A stretch of DNA of 64,000 nt from a virus, in the IMG/VR virus record IMGVR_UViG_3300035698_019437, positions 1-64,000 of that record; one strand, 5' to 3'. Of the stretch, positions 12,984 through 22,518 are shown in pieces. Below the pieces are notes generated by a model, which made no database searches, was not told the DNA's origin, and saw only the letters and a list, made by a program, of their open reading frames with translations. Every line of letters starts with the position of its first letter. The stretch's first letter is position 1. A program made the position numbers and the translations under genes.

Positions 12984-14222
12984 ATGAATTGGAACCACTA
13001 CATACATGTACTCTCTCAACAGCAAATGGTAGAAGAGGAAGTAGATGCTCCTCAACTTGATGATGGAGATATCGGTTTGCCTCCAATTGATAATGATAAT
13101 GATGATTTTGGTGGCGATGACTTCCAACCAGATAAAGATATGATTATAAGAATAAGTACTTGGGCTAGTGAAGTTGGAGTCGAAGAAGTAGGACAAAATA
13201 TATTGCCTATAGTATTAGATACTCCACCAGAATCTGTAACTGTTAATACAATTTATAATCCCAACAATATCTCTATATTCAGAACAACTGGACATGTAAG
13301 AGTAACGTTTAAAATTCCTTTTGAAGACAATACTCCTCAACGTTTCTTAATAGAAAACGAAATAAAGAATCATCTTTTAGAATCAAGCATATGGGATTAT
13401 ATCAAGATTCCTCGCGAAAGAGGATTCTTCTATATGCAAAGTGAATATTTCATGAGTGCTGTAATCAACATTCTTACTTGGAATGTTTTGGTAAAGAAAG
13501 AAAAAGATATATCCTTTTGGACTTACGAAAATGCAGATCAGCATATGTCTGAAATAGAACAATCCATATCGCAAAGAATTCCTAATATGGATTTACAGAA
13601 TATGCAACTAAAAAAAGATGCAAAATCTGCAAAAAGTACTGTTCAATTACAGGGTTTGGGTGGAAGGAAGATTACTGTCACTTCTAAAATTGACTATGTA
13701 TTTACTGCTTCTCCGTGGAAACCAGAACAGAAACATGGTGAAGGAGCATTTATGGCATTATCTCCAAATCAGCAATATAGAATAATGGAAGATTTGGCTC
13801 AGGCCGTAGAGAACGTGCAGTATAGAATAGAAGAAGGTGGAGGATTGACAGCAACAGTTAATTTGTTAGGTAGACACCAAATGTCTTATTTCCCAGATGA
13901 GGATAACGATGAGCCAGAAGTTAATTCCGTAGATTTTGATCCAGAGCCATTTATAATTGATTTGCCTTTAGATAGTTTTGAATACATAAACGCTATAGAT
14001 GCCATGACTTTAAAAAAAGCATTACCCTCAATACCTGTTAGACTTTTACATTTAGTTAGAGAACAGATAGAAGTTAGAGGCGATGTTTATAGTAGAGATG
14101 AAAGATCACACGAGGGAGAAGTAGTTAATATCAATGCTATTTTACTTTTAGATCATGTTGATTTCGAAGGTGATTCTGTAAAACTAACAGTAGTTCCTAT
14201 AGAACAAAGCATAGATTGGTGA
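12984..14222 (+). CDS. Acidic structural-type protein (412 residues), MNW start
   Basis: It begins MNWNHYIHVLSQQ, a variant of the MNWY leader peptide found in eight genes here, then has an Asp/Pro-rich disordered stretch (residues 20-55). The remainder mixes strands and helices with no domain I can name. A TTGACG-like box precedes the start and it is divergent from the fibre gene. A virion or capsid-internal role is only suggested by position and size. Confidence 0.75.
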   Translation: MNWNHYIHVLSQQQMVEEEVDAPQLDDGDIGLPPIDNDNDDFGGDDFQPDKDMIIRISTWASEVGVEEVGQNILPIVLDTPPESVTVNTIYNPNNISIFRTTGHVRVTFKIPFEDNTPQRFLIENEIKNHLLESSIWDYIKIPRERGFFYMQSEYFMSAVINILTWNVLVKKEKDISFWTYENADQHMSEIEQSISQRIPNMDLQNMQLKKDAKSAKSTVQLQGLGGRKITVTSKIDYVFTASPWKPEQKHGEGAFMALSPNQQYRIMEDLAQAVENVQYRIEEGGGLTATVNLLGRHQMSYFPDEDNDEPEVNSVDFDPEPFIIDLPLDSFEYINAIDAMTLKKALPSIPVRLLHLVREQIEVRGDVYSRDERSHEGEVVNINAILLLDHVDFEGDSVKLTVVPIEQSIDW

Positions 14223-14272
14223 TATCATGAAAGTGGTATCTTACTGATAATATAAATTGTTAGGATAATCGT

Positions 14273-14932
14273 ATGAAAAAATGTGGAGTTTATGTTATAA
14301 AAAACATAGTAAATGATAAATTGTATGTGGGAAGCAGTATAGACATTGATCATCGATATCGAGTACATATTTCAAACTTGAACAATAATAAACATGAGAA
14401 TTGCCATTTACAATATTCTTTTAATAAATATGGAAAAGCAAATTTTATCTTTTATATTATAGAACAATGTAAAGAACCGATTTTAAGAAAACGAGAACAA
14501 TATTATATAGATACATTAAATACCTTAGATAGAGTAATCGGCTATAACATTAGACCGGATACATATTGCAAAACATTTTCTGAAGAAACAAGAAAAAAAC
14601 TTAGCATTGCTGCAAAAAATAGACCTGCATCTTATTGGAAAAAGTTAAGCGATACAAGAAAAGGGTGGTCTCCTACAAAAGAACAAAGAAAAAGAATGTC
14701 TCTTTCACATAAAGGTAAACCACTATCGCAAAAACACAAGGACAGTATAAGTAGGGCATTATTAGGTAGAGTACCTTCTAAAGAGACTATAGAAAAACAG
14801 TCGAAAGCGAGAAAGGGACGTAAAGTTCCAGACTATATAAAACGAAAAATAAGTAATGCTTTAAGAGGAAGAAAACTAAGTGATGTAACTCGAAAAAAGA
14901 TGAGTGATTACTGGAAAATCTTTCTATGGTAG
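14273..14932 (+). CDS. GIY-YIG homing endonuclease, N-terminal part (frameshifted)
   Basis: Residues 5-22 hold the GIY-YIG core as GVYVI and KLYVGSS, followed by the conserved RYRVH Arg (near 28) and a later Glu in REQYY. C-terminal to it are repeated NUMOD3-type motifs (SEETRKKLS, SQKHKDSIS, SKETIEKQS, SDVTRKKMS) that bind DNA. The frame ends abruptly in WKIFLW while the same repeat type continues in the next frame, so the gene is broken by a frameshift near 14926. Confidence 0.88.
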   Translation: MKKCGVYVIKNIVNDKLYVGSSIDIDHRYRVHISNLNNNKHENCHLQYSFNKYGKANFIFYIIEQCKEPILRKREQYYIDTLNTLDRVIGYNIRPDTYCKTFSEETRKKLSIAAKNRPASYWKKLSDTRKGWSPTKEQRKRMSLSHKGKPLSQKHKDSISRALLGRVPSKETIEKQSKARKGRKVPDYIKRKISNALRGRKLSDVTRKKMSDYWKIFLW

Positions 14933-15282
14933 AACAAAAAGAACGCAATAAAAAAATATCTAAATCCTTGTTGGGACATAAACATTCGGAAGAAACAAAA
15001 ATAAAAATATCTAAAAGAAAGAAATCATATTATACTAATTTGAGGAAAAAAGGAATTTCCATAAAAAATATATCATGGTCTGAAAAAGCAAAAGCAAAAG
15101 GACGAGAACGAAGAAAACAAAATCCAATACTATATAAAAAATATGGTAAAGAAGTGATAGAGTCTTTTATAGGTGAATATGGTAATGGTATGCATATCTG
15201 TGAGGCTATACATAAATATAATATTCCTTCAATTGGAATAGGATATTATATAATAAGACAAAGAAAAAAGGGTAATATATGA
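14926..15282 (+). CDS. GIY-YIG homing endonuclease, C-terminal part (frameshifted)
   Basis: This frame holds one more NUMOD3-type motif (SEETKIKIS near residue 21) and a C-terminal helix-turn-helix-like segment (VIESFIGEYGNGMHICEAI). It is the continuation of the gene at 14273. The two-frame arrangement could be a real mutation, a sequencing error or a programmed shift; no classical slippery heptamer is evident at the junction. Confidence 0.75.
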   Translation: MVEQKERNKKISKSLLGHKHSEETKIKISKRKKSYYTNLRKKGISIKNISWSEKAKAKGRERRKQNPILYKKYGKEVIESFIGEYGNGMHICEAIHKYNIPSIGIGYYIIRQRKKGNI

Positions 15283-15605
15283 AACTAATAATATCGGATA
15301 AGATTGTGGATATACTTGGTGAAGGTGGAAAATCTAGGGGAAAGGACAATAAACAATATGATGAAGAGCAGCTTTTACTTGGTAAAGATATTGAACAAGA
15401 GCATGTAGCATATAATCCAAATTTGACTCAAGAAGAAAAAGATGAAATAGCAGAAAAAATTACACGAGACCATTTAGAAGAAGCAGGTGATGTTAAAAGT
15501 AATGAAGGAACCGATAAAGGCGCGAAGTATTATGATTTGCTTGAGGACATGGAAAAGAAAATAAACAAAAGATTGGGCAAAAGTAAAGAAAACCAAAAAG
15601 ATTAG
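15279..15605 (+). CDS. Small acidic/basic protein, DUF5661-like (108 residues)
   Basis: It overlaps the endonuclease frame by 4 nt. The end has RDHLEEAGD followed by KYYDLLEDMEKKINKRLGK, reminiscent of small phage proteins with an H-L-x-E then YY-L motif (DUF5661 type by memory, not by search). The middle is charged and flexible. It ends 80 nt before a strong terminator. Confidence 0.65.
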   Translation: MKLIISDKIVDILGEGGKSRGKDNKQYDEEQLLLGKDIEQEHVAYNPNLTQEEKDEIAEKITRDHLEEAGDVKSNEGTDKGAKYYDLLEDMEKKINKRLGKSKENQKD

Positions 15606-15685
15606 AAGAGTGAAAGAGATATTTATATACTAAGAACAAAGAATTATATCATTTTAGCGTGTCGGGAGTAGACACGAACGGAGGG

Positions 15686-15722
15686 AGCGCCTTGGTTTGC
15701 AAAAGCCGAGGCGCTTTTTTTT
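15686..15722 (+). terminator. Rho-independent terminator
   Basis: The stem AGCGCCTTGG (15686-15695) pairs with CCGAGGCGCT (15706-15715) with one G-U pair, and T8 follows (15715-15722). A small GTGTC/GACAC hairpin lies just upstream (15659-15675). It separates the endonuclease block from the glycosyltransferase block. Confidence 0.93.
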
Positions 15723-15735
15723 CGATAATTAAAGT

Positions 15736-17127
15736 ATGAGATTCGTCAATACAACTCGAAATACCGTATACATACAAGACATCGATAAAAGCATTCCTTT
15801 CGATGGTGAAAACTCTCAAGAAATCGATATAGATGATGTCAAAAAATCTCGCGGATTTAGAAAGATGATCCAACTTGGGCAGTTTCATATTACAAAATGT
15901 GGAAGCAGCGTTTTTGAGAAGAACCTATTACGTATACAGAGTGCTTCTTCAGATTTTGTTGAACCACTAAAAAAGGCTAAACCAGAACATAAGAAACCAG
16001 ATGCAGGTGAAACTATGGAAGTAAGAATCAAAGGACATTTCTATGATGCTGGCGGATATGCTAAAGTAAACAGAAATTTAGCATTGGCTTTGAAGAATGT
16101 AGGAGTAAAAATACAGATTGATTCAGTGTGTGATTATCTGAATGACTTGAACGAGCTAGAAATAAGACAGCTAGCTCCTATGAAGCAACCACTCAGTAAT
16201 AAAGCAATCAATATAGATAGTATGGTTCCAAGTTTCGGTAACCAGAGTTTCGGTAAATATAACATCCTATATACAACTATAGAATCCTGTACAATACCTC
16301 AACAATTTATAGATGCTACTAATGGGTACAATGAGATATGGGTAACATCTGATTTCTGTAAGAAGATTCTTAAAGACTATATCGACAGAGATATATTTGT
16401 GTTACCTGATTCTATAAACACGAACATGTATAAATGCGGAATAGAGCCTCATGAGTTTCGGCCTCAATTAAGAGACTTTGTGTTTGTTAGTGTATTTGGA
16501 TGGAGTTACCGCAAAGGTTACGATGTTTTATTAAGAAGCTACTTGGAAGAATTCTCCGGTGATGATCCGGTATCTTTGTTAATATTTAGCAGGTATCAGT
16601 CTAATACTGGAAGAAGCGGAGTCATCAAGAAAACTATAGAAGAGTACGTCAAAAAATATGGTGGTTCGAATCCTCCTCATATTTCAAGATGCACCAAGGT
16701 TATACCAGAGTCTCAGATGCCTAACATCTATGCCGCATGTAATGCTTTTGTCCTATTCTCAAGAGGAGAAGGTTTCGGTATTCCTTACTGCGAAGCTAGC
16801 CTATGTGGATTACCTGTTATCGGAGTTGAACATAGCGGGCATACTATGTTTTTGGATCATGATAACTCAACGCTAATAAAACCAGATAAATTTTCTGAAA
16901 TGGCACCAGGAACAATGCATGTTCATTATTGGGATAATCAAGTATTTCCAGAACTCAAAAATGAAAGAGTTATTGAAGATGCAAAGAAGGCAATGAGAAA
17001 AGTTTACAACAATTATGATAATGCTGTCGATAAAAATAAGAAGCTTAAGGAGTTCATCAAAACTCATTACAGCATTGATAAAATAGCGTCTGAGGCAAAA
17101 GCTCGCCTTGAGAAAGCTTGGAGATAA
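15736..17127 (+). CDS. GT4-type glycosyltransferase with phage N-terminal domain
   Basis: Residues 1-60 (MRFVNTTRNTVYIQDIDK then SRGFRKMIQLGQFHITK) match the N-terminal domains of the fibre at 12902 and the protein at 49789. Residues about 95-463 are a retaining GT-B glycosyltransferase: AGGYAKVNRNLALAL (donor/acceptor loop), FGWSYRKGYDVLL, and EGFGIPYCEA around residues 345-354 with the E-x7-E pair of family 4. It transfers a sugar from a nucleotide donor. Its shared N-terminal domain suggests it is recruited to, or packaged with, the virion. Confidence 0.88.
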   Translation: MRFVNTTRNTVYIQDIDKSIPFDGENSQEIDIDDVKKSRGFRKMIQLGQFHITKCGSSVFEKNLLRIQSASSDFVEPLKKAKPEHKKPDAGETMEVRIKGHFYDAGGYAKVNRNLALALKNVGVKIQIDSVCDYLNDLNELEIRQLAPMKQPLSNKAINIDSMVPSFGNQSFGKYNILYTTIESCTIPQQFIDATNGYNEIWVTSDFCKKILKDYIDRDIFVLPDSINTNMYKCGIEPHEFRPQLRDFVFVSVFGWSYRKGYDVLLRSYLEEFSGDDPVSLLIFSRYQSNTGRSGVIKKTIEEYVKKYGGSNPPHISRCTKVIPESQMPNIYAACNAFVLFSRGEGFGIPYCEASLCGLPVIGVEHSGHTMFLDHDNSTLIKPDKFSEMAPGTMHVHYWDNQVFPELKNERVIEDAKKAMRKVYNNYDNAVDKNKKLKEFIKTHYSIDKIASEAKARLEKAWR

Positions 17128-17129
17128 AC

Positions 17130-17762
17130 ATGATAGTAGTATTCGCTGATATGGAAGAAAAGACATTTAGTATTTATACAGATAAAGGGCGTACGTCAAT
17201 TGGATTTGTACAGGCCGATATACTTAGAAAGATAATAGGATTCGAAGATGTTCTATATGTTACATCAGCAACATATACTACAGCAGAAAATCTTATTCAA
17301 TTAGCCGAATCTGTGTTGGTAGAAAATTTAGGTGGAGATGTTGGACCATATTATATTCACTCAATGAAACCAGGATGTCTCTATTTGTCAGATTTAGATG
17401 TATCTTTCAACGGACCAGAAGATTTCAAGATGTTAGAAGATTTAGGCGTAGAAGATATTAACCAGTCTCCTGTCTTAGCAAAACTACTTAGAGATGGTAA
17501 TATAGAAATAGTTTCAGGAGCTAGAGCCAAAATAATGCAACAGAAGTATGCATCACAGAAGAATGCTTTGGAACAGCATTATGAAGCTGAAAGACAGAGA
17601 AGAAAAAGCGGAGAACAAACCAGAACGTCAGATGGACAGATGGTTTCTTCAGAAGATGGAAGCATATCTGTAGATGCTTTACCAATTGATCTAAACAAAC
17701 GAGGCGGAGGTGCTTCGGCTGAAAACGAAGCAAGGATGTTGCCAGAGGACTTATTGCCGTAA
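17130..17762 (+). CDS. Hypothetical protein (210 residues)
   Basis: GGAG at about 17120 is 5-6 nt before the ATG at 17130; an upstream TTG is less likely. The N-terminal 120 residues alternate strands and helices (MIVVFADMEEKTFSIY, then ENLIQLAESVLVE), the C-terminal 80 residues are Gln/Arg/Ser/Gly-rich and probably disordered. It is coupled to the next gene by a 1-nt overlap (TAATG). Unknown function. Confidence 0.75.
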   Translation: MIVVFADMEEKTFSIYTDKGRTSIGFVQADILRKIIGFEDVLYVTSATYTTAENLIQLAESVLVENLGGDVGPYYIHSMKPGCLYLSDLDVSFNGPEDFKMLEDLGVEDINQSPVLAKLLRDGNIEIVSGARAKIMQQKYASQKNALEQHYEAERQRRKSGEQTRTSDGQMVSSEDGSISVDALPIDLNKRGGGASAENEARMLPEDLLP

Positions 17763-18484
17763 TGAATATTTTGATTATACAACTAGGAACAATGGTAGAA
17801 TGCTTGGTATCTACTTGTCTTTTTCGTGGATTGGCAAAGAAGTATGGTGGGTTTGACAATTGCAAAATTTATGCAATAACTGCCAATAAAGAATGCAAAG
17901 TAATATTCGAACATAATCAAAGCATAGAGAAGGTATATAGTCTAGATGAAAACGTAATGCCTTCAGAAATAGATTTAGTTATTAACTTAAGTCCTGGGTT
18001 CAAAGTACATTCTGATGCAGATGTTGTTGGGTTTAGCCCAGATAATAGCAAATACTACGAAGTGTTGTTTGGTAAGCAAAACGTCAACAAGAACATATTT
18101 CAAGTTTATTATGATTTAGCTGGATTAACCTGGAAGGGTGAAGGATATAACTTCAACTATTATCCAAGAACCCGTAGTAACAAAAAGAAAACAGGTCTAA
18201 CTTTAGCAAATGCTAATTTAAGAGATTATGTAGTAGATAGACTGCATCTGGAGGAATCAAAACTGTGGCATGTTCCGTTCAAAAAGAACTTCTTAAAGAA
18301 GGTTGATGAAATCAATAAATGTCAAAATATTATAACAGATAATTTTACAAGTATGCATATTGCTGTGTCTTTAAGAAAGAACGTATATTTCTTGCAGTTG
18401 GCTGAACATCATACAATGGATTTAGAATTTTTTGGAAAGGGAACGTGCATTCAAGTGCCGGTTAATATTTTAAGATGGACATAA
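17762..18484 (+). CDS. GT9-type (heptosyltransferase-like) glycosyltransferase
   Basis: The N-terminus ILIIQLGTMVECLVSTCLF with an aligned ADP-heptosyltransferase-type pattern (ILxIxxGxxxD..L.T..L), AITANKECKVIFE (near 40-52) and the C-terminal TDNFTSMHIAVSL (near 190-202), where family members have DTGPMHLAAAL, support GT9. It is short for the family (about 320 expected), so the middle is compressed. Activity is uncertain; sugar decoration of virion proteins is a plausible role. Confidence 0.7.
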   Translation: MNILIIQLGTMVECLVSTCLFRGLAKKYGGFDNCKIYAITANKECKVIFEHNQSIEKVYSLDENVMPSEIDLVINLSPGFKVHSDADVVGFSPDNSKYYEVLFGKQNVNKNIFQVYYDLAGLTWKGEGYNFNYYPRTRSNKKKTGLTLANANLRDYVVDRLHLEESKLWHVPFKKNFLKKVDEINKCQNIITDNFTSMHIAVSLRKNVYFLQLAEHHTMDLEFFGKGTCIQVPVNILRWT

Positions 18485-19272
18485 CATCAATTACATTTCC
18501 TAAAAATAGGAAAGCTCCTATAAATACCGTTCCTCATGCTCCTTGTTTTTATACTCCATTCAATTTTGGTGTAGATGAAGATTTATATGCCTTGGGAGGT
18601 AAAAATGTTAAGGTCGCTGTAGTTGGGACTGGTTCTCCTGTACATAAAGATTTGTCAGATTCCACTGTATCTGAAGTAGCTGTTGGAGGTATAGACGGTG
18701 ACGATATCCACGGATACTCAACAATGATTTCTGGGATACTTTGTGGTCATGGAGAAATTTTAGGCATGGTCCCAGATATAGAGCTTTTGTCTATACGAGC
18801 AGTAGACAATTCTGGTAAAACGGATTACAAGATGCTTACAGCTTCTGTCCTTCTTGCTACGGTAAAAAGAGCAGATGTTGTTATACTACCTCCTATTTCA
18901 GATCACATGAATGAGACTTTGAAAAATGCTATCGATAAAGCATACAAGATGAACATCATTATGCTTTCTTGCGTTGAAAATAAAATGTCAGATTTTTGTG
19001 ATAGTAATCCAGAAGTATTTTTCTTAAAGCCACCATACAAACGTAAAAAGGTTTTTTATAATATAAAAAGATCAGATAACAGGGTTGATCTTAAAACGCT
19101 TAGTAGAAATGCATATACTACATTTTTGAACAACCAGTATATAGCTCCACCATCTTGTATAGAAGCTATGGGCGTGCTTGCTGGTGTAATATCTATATAC
19201 TTGCCAGAAATACAGCAAAAGAAGTATACACCCTATGATGCTTTAGATTATATTATAAAGCATTCAAAATAG
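18475..19272 (+). CDS. Subtilase-fold protein lacking the catalytic Asp
   Basis: The fold is subtilisin-like: VAVVGTG (residues 48-54) replaces the VAVIDTG motif, so the catalytic Asp is Gly51; IHGYSTMISGIL (His79) matches HGTHVAGI; and APPSCIEAMGVLAG (Ser227) matches the GTSMASP-type Ser motif. The length (265) fits a domain without prodomain. With Asp missing, it is probably not a normal protease; it may be a structural or binding relic. Overlaps the GT9 gene by 10 nt. Confidence 0.75.
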   Translation: MDITSITFPKNRKAPINTVPHAPCFYTPFNFGVDEDLYALGGKNVKVAVVGTGSPVHKDLSDSTVSEVAVGGIDGDDIHGYSTMISGILCGHGEILGMVPDIELLSIRAVDNSGKTDYKMLTASVLLATVKRADVVILPPISDHMNETLKNAIDKAYKMNIIMLSCVENKMSDFCDSNPEVFFLKPPYKRKKVFYNIKRSDNRVDLKTLSRNAYTTFLNNQYIAPPSCIEAMGVLAGVISIYLPEIQQKKYTPYDALDYIIKHSK

Positions 19273-19344
19273 AGGGATTTTTAATCGATCATAGAAAATA
19301 GATACAGCACTATCGCTGTACTAAATAACTTCAAGGAGAAGATA

Positions 19345-19539
19345 ATGTCCACAGAAAATGAAACCCCCAAAGAAGACGTAAAGAAGAATGAAAATACTGA
19401 AGCAATTCAACTGCTTAAGGCTGAAGTTTATGATATTTTGAAAAAGATGGATTTGCATAAAATGGCTGTGCAACAGCTTGAACAAGCAAAGAACGAAAAA
19501 GTTAAAGAGATTCAAGAGTTGGAGAATTCAGGAGCTTAA
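19345..19539 (+). CDS. Small coiled-coil protein (64 residues)
   Basis: AAGGAG precedes the ATG by 7 nt. The protein begins with charged residues, then a heptad-like helix (LLKAEVYDILKKMDLHKMAVQQLEQ segments near 26-50). Charged throughout, likely an oligomerising small protein. A short hairpin ACAGC/GCTGT lies upstream (near 19303-19318) but lacks a T-run. Confidence 0.75.
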   Translation: MSTENETPKEDVKKNENTEAIQLLKAEVYDILKKMDLHKMAVQQLEQAKNEKVKEIQELENSGA

Positions 19540-19547
19540 TTTAGCAA

Positions 19548-21758
19548 ATGCCCAACATATTAGCCATATTTGATACGCTTACATCTTTAAGCGATACTAC
19601 GATTGTAGGTCTTGCAGATGGTGATACTTTACAGTATGATTTTGCTACCAGTAAATGGAAGAATATCCCAGTTGGCGGAGGAGCCGGTGTTCTTTGGCAA
19701 AGAGACATTCCGACGACTACTCTTTCCCCTTTTTTTGCTGGCGATAACATTCTCACAACTGGTAACGTTACTATTGACTCTGATACTGCTGGTTTAGTCC
19801 TTGGCGAAAGTCAATACACTCTCTTGTCGTCTAGCGGAGCAGGTATGTTGCAGTTCTCTACTGCATATGCTGACACAGATATAACATTATTGTTTATAGG
19901 TACTACCAACTCAGGTCAGTTTAGTTGGCTTGAAGATGAAGATAGGTTTGAATTTGCAGATGCTGTAAAAGCATTAAGTCTCTACTCAGCAGCTACTATA
20001 ACTTCAGAAGCTGAGATGTGGGTAAAATCTGATTTACTTGGTATAAATTTTGGTGCTTCACAAGATGCAACTATTTACTTCGATGGCTCAGACCTGATTA
20101 TCAATAATAATGGCATAACTGCTAATGTTGAGTTGGTTGTTTCAAACTTTACTGGTGTTGATTTTTGGAATTCATGGCTTAAAACTACTGGTAATGTAAC
20201 TATAGATTCAAATGCTAACGGTTTAGTCCTTGGCGATGGACAAGAAGTGTCTATGCTGTATAACGGCACGGACACCGTTATTACTCCGCCCGCCACTTCA
20301 AGTTTAGAGTATGCTACTGCTACCGCTGGTGAAGGCATCATTTCTGGTGTTGCGTTTGTTGGCCGGTATGTTTCTGCTGCTGCAAATGCTGTGTTTAGCC
20401 ATACTGCCATGCAAGCCGATGCAACTGGCTACTCTGTAATGCAGTCTACTGCTGGTAGGACATATCTTAATTCAGAAGCAGGACAAACCACTGCATTCCA
20501 AATTGGCGCTTCTATTGAAGCAACAATGTCAAGTACTACATTTGACTTTACAAATTTAGACCTAACTACTTCAGGCGACGTTACCATAGACTCAGATGTT
20601 AGCGGTTTAATTCTTGGCGAAAGCCAAGACTCAACTATATACTTCGATAACACAGACCTGAATATTGCTGGTGAAGCAACGCATGATGTTGCATTGTTCA
20701 AAGACGCAGACGTTGGTGTAGGTGTAGATGGTCATAGCTTATATATACACAGAAAAGGTACTGATCCTGGAGATGACTATTGCAGGATATTTGTTGGACA
20801 TACTTCTGGCTATACTCAGATACGTGGTAGCGACAATATTCAATTTTGGCCTGATAATACGTATGTAGGCCAATGGTATTCTAATGGCTTCATTATGACC
20901 GACGAGAAGGCTTTCCAGTTTGGTGGAAGTACAGATGTGTCTATACACTGGGAGTCTTCAGGAGCTATAGATTATCTATCTATTGCAACACATGTTAATG
21001 CTGCTTTACAGAGTGGGTATATATCTATTCTTGAAGATGGAGACCGTGGCATAGCAAACAGAGTGCCAGCAGGTGTATCTCTTAACCCAGTGTTAAGGAT
21101 ATATAGTTCTGATGGAACATCTGCTGTTTCATATATGGAATCTTTTCACGATCAGACGGATGCAAATATAACAGTTGGCTTAGGCGATCTTCAGATAAAT
21201 TGTCCAACAGATAAAACTCTTGAACTTACCGAAACTGTTTATAAAGATATTAACATGGGTGCTGCGCAGTTGTCAAGACCTGCTTCGTCTCAACCTGATA
21301 TAGATGAATTTGTAGATGAAGTTGGTGCAGACACTGGAATAGAGACATATGCATTTGCTCCTAGCGAAAAAGTATCCGGCAGTTTTGAGATGCAACACGA
21401 TTATAAGGAAGGAACAGATATCGTTTTTCATGTTCATTTCCAGATTATTGCTGCGCCGGGAGGTGGAACAGACAACGTAAAATGGCAACTTATATATACT
21501 TTTGGCAAAAATGGGGATACGCTTGATGCAGTAACTACAATTGTTATCGAAGATGCTGTAACTACTCAATACGCATTTTATCAATTTAATTTTCCAACTA
21601 TTTCCGATGCCACAATTGATATAGGAGACCAGTTCTTGTTTCAGTTATCAAGAGTAGCTGCAAGTACTGACGAATTTGCTGGAGATTGCTTGATAGCTAC
21701 TGCTGGAATCCACTATCAATGCAATACTATCGGTTCAAGACAAATAGGAACAAAATAA
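19548..21758 (+). CDS. Tail-fibre-like protein with repeats (736 residues)
   Basis: The protein has imperfect repeats of the type TTGNVTIDSDTAGLVLGE (near residues 70, 225, 345) and QDATIYFDGSDLII (near 170, 365), which resemble strand-rich phage fibre shafts. The final third is less repetitive with Cys and aromatic residues. It is likely a virion appendage made as a trimer. The last about 150 residues end in a distinct domain (DYKEGTDIVFHVHFQII). Confidence 0.8.
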   Translation: MPNILAIFDTLTSLSDTTIVGLADGDTLQYDFATSKWKNIPVGGGAGVLWQRDIPTTTLSPFFAGDNILTTGNVTIDSDTAGLVLGESQYTLLSSSGAGMLQFSTAYADTDITLLFIGTTNSGQFSWLEDEDRFEFADAVKALSLYSAATITSEAEMWVKSDLLGINFGASQDATIYFDGSDLIINNNGITANVELVVSNFTGVDFWNSWLKTTGNVTIDSNANGLVLGDGQEVSMLYNGTDTVITPPATSSLEYATATAGEGIISGVAFVGRYVSAAANAVFSHTAMQADATGYSVMQSTAGRTYLNSEAGQTTAFQIGASIEATMSSTTFDFTNLDLTTSGDVTIDSDVSGLILGESQDSTIYFDNTDLNIAGEATHDVALFKDADVGVGVDGHSLYIHRKGTDPGDDYCRIFVGHTSGYTQIRGSDNIQFWPDNTYVGQWYSNGFIMTDEKAFQFGGSTDVSIHWESSGAIDYLSIATHVNAALQSGYISILEDGDRGIANRVPAGVSLNPVLRIYSSDGTSAVSYMESFHDQTDANITVGLGDLQINCPTDKTLELTETVYKDINMGAAQLSRPASSQPDIDEFVDEVGADTGIETYAFAPSEKVSGSFEMQHDYKEGTDIVFHVHFQIIAAPGGGTDNVKWQLIYTFGKNGDTLDAVTTIVIEDAVTTQYAFYQFNFPTISDATIDIGDQFLFQLSRVAASTDEFAGDCLIATAGIHYQCNTIGSRQIGTK

Positions 21759-21770
21759 AGGAATAACTCA

Positions 21771-22019
21771 ATGGAATTAACATTTACAATACCTGATAAT
21801 CAAGTATCTCGTCTAGTCGAAGCCATCAATGGGATATACGATATTCCAAAAACAATGGACCCCTATACCCAAGAGTGGGTACCCGATTATACACCTGGCA
21901 CGTGGGCTAAAGAAAGAGTTAGACAATTTATGATTGATACTATTAGACGATACGAGAGGAAGGTAGCTATGGATACGGCTAGAGATACCGTATCTGTTAA
22001 TGATAATTTGGTGATATAA
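21771..22019 (+). CDS. Small phage protein downstream of fibre (82 residues)
   Basis: It contains TFTIPDNQVSRLVEAINGIYDIP (given as TFTIPDNQVSRLV, then GIYDIP) and TWAKERVRQFMIDTIRRYE near the end, a pattern I recall from conserved small phage proteins encoded near tail fibres. Function unknown. It overlaps the next gene by one base (TAATGG). Confidence 0.75.
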   Translation: MELTFTIPDNQVSRLVEAINGIYDIPKTMDPYTQEWVPDYTPGTWAKERVRQFMIDTIRRYERKVAMDTARDTVSVNDNLVI

Positions 22020-22369
22020 TGGCATATACTTTAAACTTTACAATTGGACTTGGATCAGCACAAACTGGTCTTACGCTACGCGCTCAGCTACTAGACAATG
22101 TAGGTGCTGATAGCGGCGCTGAGATTACTACAGGTTTTGTTGAGCTAGGTGATGGTTATTACTTATGGCATTACGAAGCATTTACAGATGATTTTCGTGG
22201 TGGCGTTAAGTTTTATGAAAATGGAGTTCCCGGTACAGTATTAGCTGTATCGTCTATTAACCCAGAAGAAGCAGAAAATCTAGACGAGAAGGTATCGGAT
22301 ATCATTGCTGAATTAGATGGAAAAGTTATCATCAGCGTCAATGATTTAAGAAGAATAATTTTTGGATAG
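22019..22369 (+). CDS. Probable virion structural protein (116 residues)
   Basis: Beta-rich with the order GLTLRAQLLDNVG, TGFVELGDGYYLWHY and DDFRGGVKFYENG, similar in my memory to small decoration or fibre-tip proteins of tailed phages. No enzymatic motif. It precedes a 149-nt gap that holds a GTTTC/GAAAC hairpin and an AGGAG site. Confidence 0.7.
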   Translation: MAYTLNFTIGLGSAQTGLTLRAQLLDNVGADSGAEITTGFVELGDGYYLWHYEAFTDDFRGGVKFYENGVPGTVLAVSSINPEEAENLDEKVSDIIAELDGKVIISVNDLRRIIFG

Positions 22370-22518
22370 AATTCTTAATTTTAGTTTCTTCTCTGAAACT
22401 TTATATAAATATTTTTTCATATAGATAGTATCGGTCTAGCCATAATATAGAGGAAACTTTATCAGAAACGTTGAAACTAGTATAAATACAGTAAATGTAT
22501 CTAAGTAGGAGTCTATAA

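Noticed and set aside
16661-16677. T-loop-like GGTTCGAATCC in the glycosyltransferase gene
   Set aside because: No acceptor, D or anticodon stems surround it and it is inside a conserved coding region.
8769-22491. T4-type late promoters TATAAATA (for example at 8769 and near 22480)
   Set aside because: In an AT-rich genome this 8-mer is expected many times by chance and only a few copies are near gene starts.
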